Below, piece by piece: positions 1 to 5,781 of a stretch of DNA of 8,102 nucleotides. Below the pieces are notes generated by a model. The model did no database searches. It was given only the letters and a program-made list of their open reading frames with translations, and had not been told where the DNA came from. Position numbers and translations under genes: made by a program. This DNA comes from an uncultured Collinsella sp. Lineage in GTDB: Bacteria; Actinomycetota; Coriobacteriia; Coriobacteriales; Coriobacteriaceae. The stretch is from assembly GCA_900547835.1 (NCBI GenBank), contig URIJ01000097.1, forward strand, positions 1 through 8,102, read 5' to 3'. Numbering within the stretch: position 1 is the first letter of the stretch; every line of letters starts with the position of its first letter.

Positions 1-26
1 GCGATATCAATCGTTTTCTCGGCCAT
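1..26 (-). CDS. 5' end of a gene running off the window, possibly hypB
   Basis: Only the first eight codons are inside the window, reading MAEKTIDI. The start is well supported: an AAGGAG ribosome binding site lies at 35-40, eight bases before the ATG. It follows hypA on the same strand with a 55-base gap, so it is probably in the same operon. In many genomes hypB, the GTPase partner of HypA in nickel delivery, follows hypA, and the short N-terminus is compatible with a HypB start. That identity is inferred from position only; eight residues cannot prove it. A TATAAA box on the minus strand (around 50-55) could give it an extra promoter, but no matching -35 is visible. Confidence 0.6.
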
Positions 27-81
27 ACTTAGCGCTCCTTACTTTGGCCCCTTTATACCCCATCACCAGATGGCTAGCGGG

Positions 82-438
82 CTAATCGTCGGGGGTTTCG
101 ATTTCGATACTTGCGATATCGAGCTCGCGGCCGTGCAGCAGGCGCACGTTGGCGCCGCCACACTGGGGACAGCGACAATGAAAACGGTCGTGGTCGAAGA
201 CCTCGCCGCAGTCCAGGCACTCGCTTTGCGGATGAATCTCCTCCACGGCAAGCTCGCAGCCGCGCGTGAGCGGGTCCTCGTCACGAAACGTCTCCCACGC
301 AAAGTCGAGCGCCTCGCGCACGACCTCGGTCATATCCCCGATACGCAGCGTAACCAAAACGGCGCGCGAGGCCCCCGCCCCACGCGCCGCGCGAATCACT
401 GTATCGAGTATGCCGTTGACAATGCCAACCTCGTGCAT
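82..438 (-). CDS. hypA: Hydrogenase nickel-insertion protein HypA
   Basis: HypA (118 residues, normal family length) is a small cytoplasmic metallochaperone that hands nickel to the large subunit of NiFe hydrogenases, working with the GTPase HypB. The protein begins Met-His-Glu, the invariant nickel-binding N-terminus (His2). The C-terminal half carries the structural zinc site with two Cys pairs, C74/C77 and C90/C93, the second as CPQC. The ending GRELDIASIEIE fits the family's last strand. The ATG at 438 is fixed by the need for His2 and by a GAGGAG ribosome binding site inside the last codons of tatC. Its start is only 6 bases after the tatC stop, so translation is probably coupled. The link to a Tat operon suggests service to an exported hydrogenase (inference). 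Identification is firm. Confidence 0.97.
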   Translation of the reverse strand: MHEVGIVNGILDTVIRAARGAGASRAVLVTLRIGDMTEVVREALDFAWETFRDEDPLTRGCELAVEEIHPQSECLDCGEVFDHDRFHCRCPQCGGANVRLLHGRELDIASIEIETPDD

Positions 439-444
439 ACCGAT

Positions 445-1236
445 TTACTCCTCGTCGTCCTCATCGTCCGAGAACAGGTCCAGACGACTCACAAACAAGC
501 CCTCCTTGCCCTCGCGCGCGGTAATGACCACACGGGCGATGGCGAGCGAAATCTCGTAGAGCGAGAGCAGGGCGCCGTACATAAGGCCCAGGGTGACGGG
601 CGATCCGTCGGGCGTGATCACAGCCGAACCCACGAGCAGGCCTACGTACACGTAGCGCCAGGCGCTGCGGAAGGCCGCGTAGGAAACGATGTGGAAGACG
701 GACAGGTAGAAGATGATGAGCGGCAGCTCAAACGCCACACCAAAGCCGATCATAAAGAGCAGCTCCATGTTGACGTAGTTCTCCAGGTCGGGCAGCGCCG
801 TAGCGACGGCCGAGGTCTCGCCGATGAGCCACTCAAAGCCCGCCGGGATGATGATGAAGTAGCAGAAGATGGCACCCAGGAAGAACAGCACCGTCGAGGC
901 GAGCACCGTGGGCACGACCCACTTGCGCTCGTTGGGGCGAAGCGCCGGCAGGAAAAATGCCAGAATCTGCCAGATGATCATGGGCGTGCACATGACCACG
1001 GCCATCTTGATGGCCAGCGAGAAGCGCAAGCCAAAGCCGCCGAGCGTGGTGGTGATGTAGAACTTACCGTCCGGCACAAAGGAGCGGATGGGATCTTCCA
1101 GGATGTCGAGCACCACGGGCGTGGCGAAATACAGCACGATGGCTGCGGCAAACACCGAGACGACCACGATGGTCAGGCGGCGACGGAGCTCTCCCAGGTG
1201 ATCGAAGAGCGGCATACGCGCAGGTCCGATAGGCAT
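445..1236 (-). CDS. tatC: Sec-independent protein translocase TatC
   Basis: TatC (263 residues) is the polytopic membrane subunit of the twin-arginine translocase; it recognises the RR signal peptide of folded cargo proteins. Near the N-terminus is FDHLGELRRRL, with the conserved Glu16. Other family marks are PALRPNERKWVVP (Glu103, cytoplasmic loop) and FELP (Glu170). Six hydrophobic segments fall near residues 22-42, 73-95, 107-130, 155-180, 192-208 and 212-235. The C-terminus is a short cytoplasmic tail ending in a run of Asp and Glu. The ATG overlaps the stop of the upstream tatA gene as TAATG, with a GGGAGG ribosome binding site, so the two are translationally coupled. hypA follows after 6 bases. 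Confidence 0.97.
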   Translation of the reverse strand: MPIGPARMPLFDHLGELRRRLTIVVVSVFAAAIVLYFATPVVLDILEDPIRSFVPDGKFYITTTLGGFGLRFSLAIKMAVVMCTPMIIWQILAFFLPALRPNERKWVVPTVLASTVLFFLGAIFCYFIIIPAGFEWLIGETSAVATALPDLENYVNMELLFMIGFGVAFELPLIIFYLSVFHIVSYAAFRSAWRYVYVGLLVGSAVITPDGSPVTLGLMYGALLSLYEISLAIARVVITAREGKEGLFVSRLDLFSDDEDDEE

Positions 1237-1820
1237 TACTCATCGCCTCCCTTCGGGGCATCGGCAGCGGCATCGTCCTCGGCCTCGAGCTCGCGGGCAA
1301 GCTGGTCGACGACGGCCTTGCGCTTGCGGGGACGACGGGCGTAGAGGTCAGCCGTCGTGGGCTCTGCCGGCTCGGGCTCGGGCTCCGGCTCTGCAGCAGG
1401 CTCGGACTCGACGGCGGCATCGGCAGACCCGGCGTCGGCACCCTCGGCTTCAGTCTCCTCGGCAGCATCCTCGCCCTTGGCGGCACCCTCGCTTGCGGCC
1501 TTCTCGGTGGCAAGACGGGCGCGACGCTCGGCAAAGGTCTCCTTCTTGGCGGGCGCTGCCGTCTCGGCGGCATCCTCGTCCGCATCGGAATCGTCGTCGG
1601 TTGCAGCAGCCTTCTTGGGCTTGACCGGGGCAGACGCGGCCTCGCTCACCGGATCGATAATCTCGGACTGAACAACAGCCGTCATCTTTTCCTGCGTCTC
1701 GCGGAACTGACGGATGGCACGGCCGATCGTACGGCCCATCTGCGGGAGCTTATCCGGGCCAAACAGCAAAAAGCCGAAGACCACGATGATCGCGAGCTCA
1801 CCCTCTCCAATACCAAACAC
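1236..1820 (-). CDS. tatA: TatA/TatB-family translocase subunit with long acidic tail
   Basis: This is the single-span subunit of the twin-arginine translocase. I place the start at a GTG (1820), not the ATG at 1865: a GGAGGT ribosome binding site lies at 1825-1830, and the protein then begins MFGIGEGE, the canonical Tat N-terminus. This gives 194 residues. A transmembrane helix spans about residues 5-20, followed by the FGP hinge (20-22) and an amphipathic helix (about 25-50). From about residue 58 the tail is long, low-complexity and rich in Ala, Glu, Pro and Asp. Residue 8 is Glu, as in TatB, while the hinge and helix (FGPDKLPQMGRTIG) read like TatA, so it may do both jobs. No second TatA/B gene is in the window. 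It is the first gene of the tat-hyp cluster. Confidence 0.93.
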   Translation of the reverse strand: MFGIGEGELAIIVVFGFLLFGPDKLPQMGRTIGRAIRQFRETQEKMTAVVQSEIIDPVSEAASAPVKPKKAAATDDDSDADEDAAETAAPAKKETFAERRARLATEKAASEGAAKGEDAAEETEAEGADAGSADAAVESEPAAEPEPEPEPAEPTTADLYARRPRKRKAVVDQLARELEAEDDAAADAPKGGDE

Positions 1821-1824
1821 ACAT

Positions 1825-1830
1825 ACCTCC
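1825..1830 (-). promoter_or_regulatory. Ribosome binding site that sets the tatA GTG start
   Basis: The minus strand reads GGAGGT, then ATGT, then GTG. The motif lies inside the longer reading frame that begins at the ATG at 1865, which has no such site. It therefore favours the GTG at 1820 and removes 15 non-conserved N-terminal residues that would spoil the Tat N-terminus. Confidence 0.75.
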
Positions 1831-1895
1831 AAGGCTCGATGTGAGTCGAGCCCGCACCGCGCCATTCGGCCGGAACTCGTCTATTCATTCGGTCA

Positions 1896-1901
1896 AGTAT
1901 A
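1896..1901 (-). promoter_or_regulatory. Probable -10 box of the tat operon promoter
   Basis: The minus strand carries TATACT (5 of 6 to the sigma-70 consensus) about 75 bases upstream of the tatA start, with no other gene between. The -35 is poor: CGGACG lies 17 bases upstream and matches only GAC. The same TATACTT with ACGTT 17 bases or so upstream occurs before the aminotransferase gene, which raises confidence that it is a real promoter type here. Confidence 0.45.
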
Positions 1902-1929
1902 GCGCCCGGACGCCAAAACGTCCGAGCGC
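1902..1929 (-). repeat. Inverted repeat (hairpin) overlapping the tat promoter spacer
   Basis: Two 11-base arms (1902-1912 and 1919-1929) flank a 6-base loop. As minus-strand RNA all 11 positions pair, one as a G-U wobble; as plus-strand RNA the same position is a C-A mismatch. It sits between the end of the STAS gene and the tat -10 box and covers the -35/spacer region. No T run follows, so it is a weak candidate terminator for the STAS transcript. It could instead be an operator for the tat promoter. Function not established. Confidence 0.45.
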
Positions 1930-1973
1930 ATCACAAACATATGCCAAACGGCACGCCCTTTTGGGGGCAAAGA

Positions 1974-2288
1974 TTATGCAGCGGTGATCGAAATCTCCTG
2001 GTCGACACCCAACAGCTGAACCACGCGCATCACCGGGGGCTGCACATTGGTGCAGCTAAAGCGCTTGCCGTGGTCGGCCGCGTGGTGCGCGGCGCCCACG
2101 AGCACGCCAATGCCCGTCGAGTCGATGTAGCTCACCTGGGCAAAATCGAGCTCAACGGCCTCGGTGGGCTGCTCGAGCGCCAGGTCGATGGCATTGCGCA
2201 GGCTGTCGGCGTTAGAGATATCGATCTCGCCGGTTACCTTAATGGTGTAGAGCTCTGGCGTGGGGTTGGTGGAAATACCCAAATCCAT
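1974..2288 (-). CDS. STAS-domain anti-anti-sigma factor (SpoIIAA/RsbV type)
   Basis: This is a 104-residue single STAS domain, the usual length for SpoIIAA/RsbV-type anti-anti-sigma factors. Such cytoplasmic switch proteins, when unphosphorylated, bind a kinase anti-sigma factor and free a sigma factor; phosphorylation on a conserved Ser turns them off. The hallmark YIDSTGIGVLVG is present at residues 54-65, with the likely phospho-acceptor Ser57 after Asp56. The N-terminal strand with VTGEIDISNA (18-27) is also typical. The start is supported by AAAGGAG about 7 bases before the ATG. It lies 51 bases after the aminotransferase on the same strand, so it may be co-transcribed. No kinase anti-sigma factor or sigma factor gene is in the window, so its partner is unknown. 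Confidence 0.93.
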   Translation of the reverse strand: MDLGISTNPTPELYTIKVTGEIDISNADSLRNAIDLALEQPTEAVELDFAQVSYIDSTGIGVLVGAAHHAADHGKRFSCTNVQPPVMRVVQLLGVDQEISITAA

Positions 2289-2339
2289 GTAAACGCTCCT
2301 TTACGTATCGAAAGTGCGGATAGTACGGGAAGCCGTGCG

Positions 2340-3644
2340 TTAGGCGCGCTCGGCACGCGCAAGCTCGGCAGCGACGAGCTTCACAGCCAGCACCAGCACA
2401 TCGAGCGCGGCTTCCAGATCCTCAACCGTGGGATAGCTCGGCGCGATGCGGATGTTGGTGTCGCGCGGGTCCTTGCCATAGGGCCAGGTAGCACCGGCCG
2501 GCGTGAGCTTGACGCCCAGGTCGGCACAAAGCGCGGCGACCTTTTGGGCCGAGCCCTCGGGACCATCGAAGCTCACAAAGTAGCCGCCGCGGGGGTGCGT
2601 CCAGGTGGCGCAGCCCGTGTCGCCCAAGCCCTCGGTGAGCTTGCGCTCGACGGCCTCAAAGCGCGGACGCAGGAACTCGGCATGCTTTTTCATGTGCTCC
2701 TTGACCGCCTCGATGGTGGGAAGGAAACGCACGTGACGCAGCTGGTTGAGCTTGTCGGCGCTGATGAGGCCGGCCTTCAGGCGCTTGGAGAACTCAGCGA
2801 TGACCGCGGGGCTCGCACCGATAAAGCCGATGCCGGCGCCCGGGAAGGTGATCTTGGACGTCGAGGCAAAGGCCACCACGCGGTCCTCGGTGCCCGCCGC
2901 GCGGGCAAGATCGAAGATGTTGGCGAGCTCGTCGGTCTCGTCGTACAGGTCGTGCACGCAGTAGGCGTTGTCCCAGAAGATGCGGAAATCGGGCGCGGCC
3001 GTGGGCATCTCGACCAGGCGGCGCACGGTGTCCTCGCTAAAGGTGATGCCCGTGGGGTTGGAATACTTGGGCACGCACCAGATGCCCTTGATGGAGTCGT
3101 CGGTGGCAACCAGGCGCTCAACCTCGTCCATGTCGGGGCCGTTGTCGGTCATCGCGACGGGGACGTTCTCGATGCCCAGGTCGGCTGTGATGCCAAAGTG
3201 GCGGTCGTAGCCGGGAACGGGACACAGGAACTTGACCTTCTTGCCGTCGTGCGCGGCCTCGTAAGCCTCCCAAGGCTCGCTGCCGCACGAGCCGCAACGC
3301 CAGAACATGCCGGCGATGTCGTGCTCAATCAGCAGGCTCGACGAACCCAGTACGAGCGTCTGCTCGGCGGGACAGCCCAGGAACTCCCCTGCCAACTTGC
3401 GTGCCGAGGGAATACCCTCAAAACAGCCGTAGTTGGAACAATCGACGTTGCCGTCGTGCAGATCGGCGTCGGCATTGAGGATATCGAGCATGGGGCGCGA
3501 GATGTCCACCTGGGAGGGCGACGGCTTGCCGCGCGCCATGTCGAGCGCCAGGCCCTTGGCCTTGACCTCGGCGACCTCGGCTTTGAGCGCCTCGATGGCG
3601 GCATCGAGTTCGGTGGTTTCCATCTTCTGGTAGATCGTCTGCAT
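2340..3644 (-). CDS. PLP-dependent class I aminotransferase, aspartate aminotransferase (subgroup Ic) type
   Basis: The 434-residue protein is a fold-type I PLP enzyme, most like the actinobacterial aspartate aminotransferase subgroup Ic (the Asp_aminotransf family once labelled MocR-like). It would interconvert aspartate and oxaloacetate with glutamate and 2-oxoglutarate in the cytoplasm. Visible motifs are GSSSLL (100-105) near the cofactor phosphate site, CPVPGYDRHF (141-150), the SNPTG loop with Asn196, WDNAY with Asp225 and Tyr228, the Schiff-base Lys264 in STSK, and NIRIAPS with Arg399, the likely substrate carboxylate ligand. No catalytic residue appears missing. The ATG at 3644 has AAAGG about 9 bases upstream; the in-frame Met8 has no ribosome binding site. 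It is first in a unit with the STAS gene. Substrate preference is inferred from family resemblance. Confidence 0.92.
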   Translation of the reverse strand: MQTIYQKMETTELDAAIEALKAEVAEVKAKGLALDMARGKPSPSQVDISRPMLDILNADADLHDGNVDCSNYGCFEGIPSARKLAGEFLGCPAEQTLVLGSSSLLIEHDIAGMFWRCGSCGSEPWEAYEAAHDGKKVKFLCPVPGYDRHFGITADLGIENVPVAMTDNGPDMDEVERLVATDDSIKGIWCVPKYSNPTGITFSEDTVRRLVEMPTAAPDFRIFWDNAYCVHDLYDETDELANIFDLARAAGTEDRVVAFASTSKITFPGAGIGFIGASPAVIAEFSKRLKAGLISADKLNQLRHVRFLPTIEAVKEHMKKHAEFLRPRFEAVERKLTEGLGDTGCATWTHPRGGYFVSFDGPEGSAQKVAALCADLGVKLTPAGATWPYGKDPRDTNIRIAPSYPTVEDLEAALDVLVLAVKLVAAELARAERA

Positions 3645-3686
3645 GGGGTGCGACCTTTCGCGAAGCGGTACGTTGCAGTTCGTCTA

Positions 3687-3692
3687 AGTATA
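3687..3692 (-). promoter_or_regulatory. Probable -10 box of the aminotransferase promoter
   Basis: The minus strand reads TATACT about 42 bases upstream of the aminotransferase ATG. A weak -35 (ATAACG) lies 17 bases further up. Seven-base inverted repeats, ACGTTGC at 3670-3676 and GCAACGT at 3706-3712, bracket the box and could be an operator. The promoter assignment rests on position and the match to the tat box. Confidence 0.45.
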
Positions 3693-3794
3693 GACCGCCA
3701 CCGCCGCAACGTTATGAAGCCGTGATAGATTAAGTACATCGCAATAAATTACGAATCGCCGCGCATGCCGGCGTGGGGCGCCCAAGGAGGCACT

Positions 3795-4049
3795 ATGGAA
3801 TACGGATCGTTCCAGGCCGAAGAATTCGGCGACCTGCAGCGCCTGGTCGACGGACTGTTTTACGACCGCCACGCCATCGACCGCCTGGATCTGATCGTGC
3901 AGGCCGAGATCTTGGACTTGGCACCCGATCTCATGGAAATCGTCAACCTTTTGCCGCCCGGCTACTACGACCGCCAATCGCTTTGCGACCAGCTCAACTC
4001 CGCCTTGGCCGCCCACGGCTGGGGCGCCGTCTACGGCACCGTGGAATAA
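3795..4049 (+). CDS. Small acidic protein of unknown function
   Basis: This is the only convincing plus-strand gene in the window (84 residues). The ATG at 3795 is chosen because a strong AAGGAGG lies at 3784-3790; an in-frame ATG at 3765 lacks one. The product is acidic, has no signal peptide or membrane segment, one Cys, and looks mainly helical. A Leu-rich stretch (AEILDLAPDLMEIVNLLPPG) is followed by YYDRQSLCDQL and a C-terminal GWGAVYGTVE. The LP..YY..QSL segment weakly recalls the C-terminal part of DUF2795-type small helical proteins, but I do not claim membership. It is divergent from the aminotransferase, with a 150-base gap in which I see no clear plus-strand promoter. A hairpin with T run directly follows its stop. 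Real gene likely; function unknown. Confidence 0.8.
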   Translation: MEYGSFQAEEFGDLQRLVDGLFYDRHAIDRLDLIVQAEILDLAPDLMEIVNLLPPGYYDRQSLCDQLNSALAAHGWGAVYGTVE

Positions 4050-4101
4050 GCCTCGAGGCCGACGATTTGGCCCGTTTCCCGACCCTGGCGAGGCTTGTTT
4101 T
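4048..4101 (+). terminator. Candidate intrinsic terminator after the small plus-strand gene
   Basis: Perfect 8-base arms, AAGCCTCG (4048-4055, overlapping the stop codon) and CGAGGCTT (4089-4096), are followed by a T-rich tract (TTGTTTT, 4095-4101). The enclosed 33 bases hold a further GGCC/GGCC stem. The long loop makes it weaker than the other terminators here. Confidence 0.5.
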
Positions 4102-4108
4102 AGGGCTT

Positions 4109-4142
4109 GTGGCCAAAAAAGGGCAAATATGAGTACTGTTAC
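4109..4142 (+). repeat. Left arm of a 34-base imperfect inverted repeat
   Basis: The arm reads GTGGCCAAAAAA, 9 variable bases, then TGAGTACTGTTAC. The reverse complement of 4305-4338 has the same two blocks with the same 9-base spacing, 27 of 34 positions identical. It may be the terminal repeat of a small non-autonomous element of about 230 bases, or one of two copies of a dispersed repeat in opposite orientation. No target-site duplication is visible. Confidence 0.65.
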
Positions 4143-4295
4143 CTTTTTAGTAGCAGCGATTCTCGGTCGAAATCGGCAAAACTCGACTTGAAACTCCCTA
4201 ATCACCGTCAGCTAGCGCCAAATTGGAAGTCGATGGTCACTCATTAACGTACAGTTCTTATAACTTTGTTCATTATTTTCCGCACCTAAAATGAT

Positions 4296-4332
4296 ACGCC
4301 GTTTGTGACAGTACTCACAAACGGCGTTTTTT
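4296..4332 (+). terminator. Strong intrinsic terminator, plus strand
   Basis: A perfect 13-bp stem (4296-4308 with 4315-4327), a 6-base loop (CAGTAC) and six T residues (4327-4332) make a textbook Rho-independent terminator for plus-strand transcripts. On the minus strand the hairpin is followed only by ATCATTTTAGG, so it may also weakly stop nhaA transcription from the other side. No plus-strand gene ends near it; the closest stop codon is about 250 bases upstream. Confidence 0.8.
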
Positions 4333-4338
4333 GGCCAC
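4305..4338 (-). repeat. Right arm of the 34-base imperfect inverted repeat
   Basis: On the minus strand this reads GTGGCCAAAAAA, CGCCGTTTG, TGAGTACTGTCAC. It matches the left arm in both conserved blocks. This copy overlaps the perfect hairpin of the terminator at 4296-4332, with the TGAGTACTGTCA block at the hairpin apex. Confidence 0.65.
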
Positions 4339-4422
4339 GGGGGTATCTGGCAGTGGGCCAGTAGCACCCTGATCCGAGTTTCGAACGCATCCAAACCGGT
4401 TCTGGTGTCCGTTTTCGAGCTT

Positions 4423-5781
4423 TTACTCGCCCTTGGGCGCGGGATGCTTGCAGACAACACTCATGTAGATCATGCCGAGCACGGCAGCGGTGACCGAACC
4501 GGCAAGGATGGCGGCCTTGGCAGCAAGAACCTCAAACTGGGCCGTCGGGAAGGCGAGGCCGCTGATGAGAATCGACATGGTAAAGCCAATACCGCCCAGA
4601 ATGCCCACGCCGGCAATCATGTGCCAGTTGACGTTGTGCGGCAGCTCGCAGGCCTTGAGCTTGACCAAGGCGAACGTCATGCCAAAGATGCCGATCGGCT
4701 TGCCCAGCAGCATGCCAAAGTACACGCCGAGTGTCACCGGGTCGGTGAGCAACGTGCTCATATCCACGCCTACCAGGCGAACCTGTGCGTTCACGAACGC
4801 AAAGATCGGCAGGATCACAAAGTTGACCGGCGTGGAGATCAGACGCTCCATGCGGATGAGCGGCGGGGTCACGCGGTGCATGACGCGCTCGACCTTGGTG
4901 GTCGAGACGGTAAAGTCATGCTGGCCCAGGATGTGTGCCTCGTCGTCGTAGCGGTCATCGAGCAGCGGCAGGCACTCGCCCAGCCAATCGGTGAGACTAT
5001 CGAGCTTGACGCCGCACTTGGCCGGAATGGTGAAGGCCAGGATGACGCCAGCAAGCGTGGCATGTACGCCGCTCTTGAACATGCAGAACCACAACAGCAG
5101 CCCCAGTACCGAATACGGGGCAAGGCGGTAATGCTGCGTCTTGTTGAGCCACACGAGCGCGCAGGTCACAAGCGCGGCGGCGCCCAACCAAAACGGATTG
5201 GGGCTCTGACCGTAGAAGATGGCGATGGCGGCGATAGAGATGAGGTCGTCGGCGATGGCGAGCGTCGAGAAGAACACGCGCACGCCGTTGGGCACGCGAT
5301 TGCCCAAAAGCGACAGCACGCCCAGCGCAAAGGCAATATCGGTTGCCATGGGGATGGCCCAACCGTTGCGGGCGCCGGCATGGTTAAAGATCAGGTAGAT
5401 GCAGGCGGGAACGACGACGCCGCCCACCGCCGCCAACATGGGAAGCATGGCCTGACGCGGATTCTTGAGCTCGCCGACCGTCATCTCGTACTTAAGCTCA
5501 ATGCCCACCAACAAAAAGAAAATCGCCATGAGGAAGTCGTTGACGAAAAGCTCAACGGTAAGACCGGCCGTAAGGTTGCCCAGACCCACATACAGCGGGG
5601 TCTCCAAAAAGTGATGGATGGCCTCGTAGGCATCGGTATTGGCGCAAATGACGGCGGCGATGGCGGCGAAGACCATGACGGCGGCGGAAATCGTGCCGTT
5701 CTCGGCGATGCGCTCCCAGATGTCGTGACGTTCAAAGCGCTTGCGCTCACGAACGTTGAACAGCTGCTCAGTTGCTGCCAT
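4423..5781 (-). CDS. nhaA: Na+/H+ antiporter NhaA
   Basis: NhaA (452 residues) is an inner-membrane electrogenic antiporter that expels Na+ or Li+ in exchange for protons and protects against salt and alkaline stress. The ion site is intact: ATDIAFALG with Asp148 (E. coli Asp133) and ADDL with Asp178-Asp179 (E. coli Asp163-Asp164). Other family marks are LLVGIELKYEM (90-100), GKPIGIFG with Lys361 (E. coli Lys300) and GILGGIGFTMSI (393-404). It is longer than the roughly 390-residue E. coli protein, mainly from a longer N-terminus and an enlarged hydrophilic loop at about residues 258-306. The ATG has GAAAGGAG 6 bases upstream. It stands alone behind a structured leader, suggesting its own control. 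Confidence 0.97.
   Translation of the reverse strand: MAATEQLFNVRERKRFERHDIWERIAENGTISAAVMVFAAIAAVICANTDAYEAIHHFLETPLYVGLGNLTAGLTVELFVNDFLMAIFFLLVGIELKYEMTVGELKNPRQAMLPMLAAVGGVVVPACIYLIFNHAGARNGWAIPMATDIAFALGVLSLLGNRVPNGVRVFFSTLAIADDLISIAAIAIFYGQSPNPFWLGAAALVTCALVWLNKTQHYRLAPYSVLGLLLWFCMFKSGVHATLAGVILAFTIPAKCGVKLDSLTDWLGECLPLLDDRYDDEAHILGQHDFTVSTTKVERVMHRVTPPLIRMERLISTPVNFVILPIFAFVNAQVRLVGVDMSTLLTDPVTLGVYFGMLLGKPIGIFGMTFALVKLKACELPHNVNWHMIAGVGILGGIGFTMSILISGLAFPTAQFEVLAAKAAILAGSVTAAVLGMIYMSVVCKHPAPKGE

Larger units (their letters stand above)
4050..4422. other. Gene-free region between the small gene and nhaA
   Basis: I find no credible gene in these 373 bases: the frames that cross it lack ribosome binding sites and family features. 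It holds the hairpin after the small gene, a pair of long inverted repeats, and a strong plus-strand terminator. The centre, about 4130-4300, is visibly more AT-rich than the genes around it. The stretch 4339-4422 lies between the right repeat and the nhaA stop; I see no clear minus-strand terminator with a T run for nhaA there. Confidence 0.6.

Noticed and set aside
70..1344. Long plus-strand frame antisense to hypA and tatC
   Set aside because: It mirrors GC-rich codons of the minus-strand genes, has no ribosome binding site or family features, and its residues are skewed to Arg, His, Gly, Asp and Glu.
1821..1865. Upstream ATG start for tatA giving 15 extra residues
   Set aside because: No ribosome binding site there; GGAGGT lies inside this extension and directs the GTG at 1820, where the Tat-type N-terminus begins.
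1941..3725. 594-residue plus-strand frame antisense to STAS and the aminotransferase
   Set aside because: The opposite strand encodes two clear families with intact motifs; this frame is a codon-bias shadow.
3684..4205. 173-residue minus-strand frame over the small plus-strand gene
   Set aside because: The plus-strand gene has a strong ribosome binding site; the minus frame has none and runs through the aminotransferase promoter.
4109..4338. CRISPR-like repeats or transposase remnant in the gene-free region
   Set aside because: Only two arms in inverted orientation, no regular spacers, and no transposase-like coding sequence inside.
4391..4405. Near-palindrome CCAAACCGGTTCTGG after nhaA
   Set aside because: Too short and imperfect to support an operator or terminator; no T run and no gene start nearby.
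4212..4460. 82-residue minus-strand frame at the end of nhaA
   Set aside because: It starts inside nhaA, has no ribosome binding site and spans the terminator and inverted repeats.
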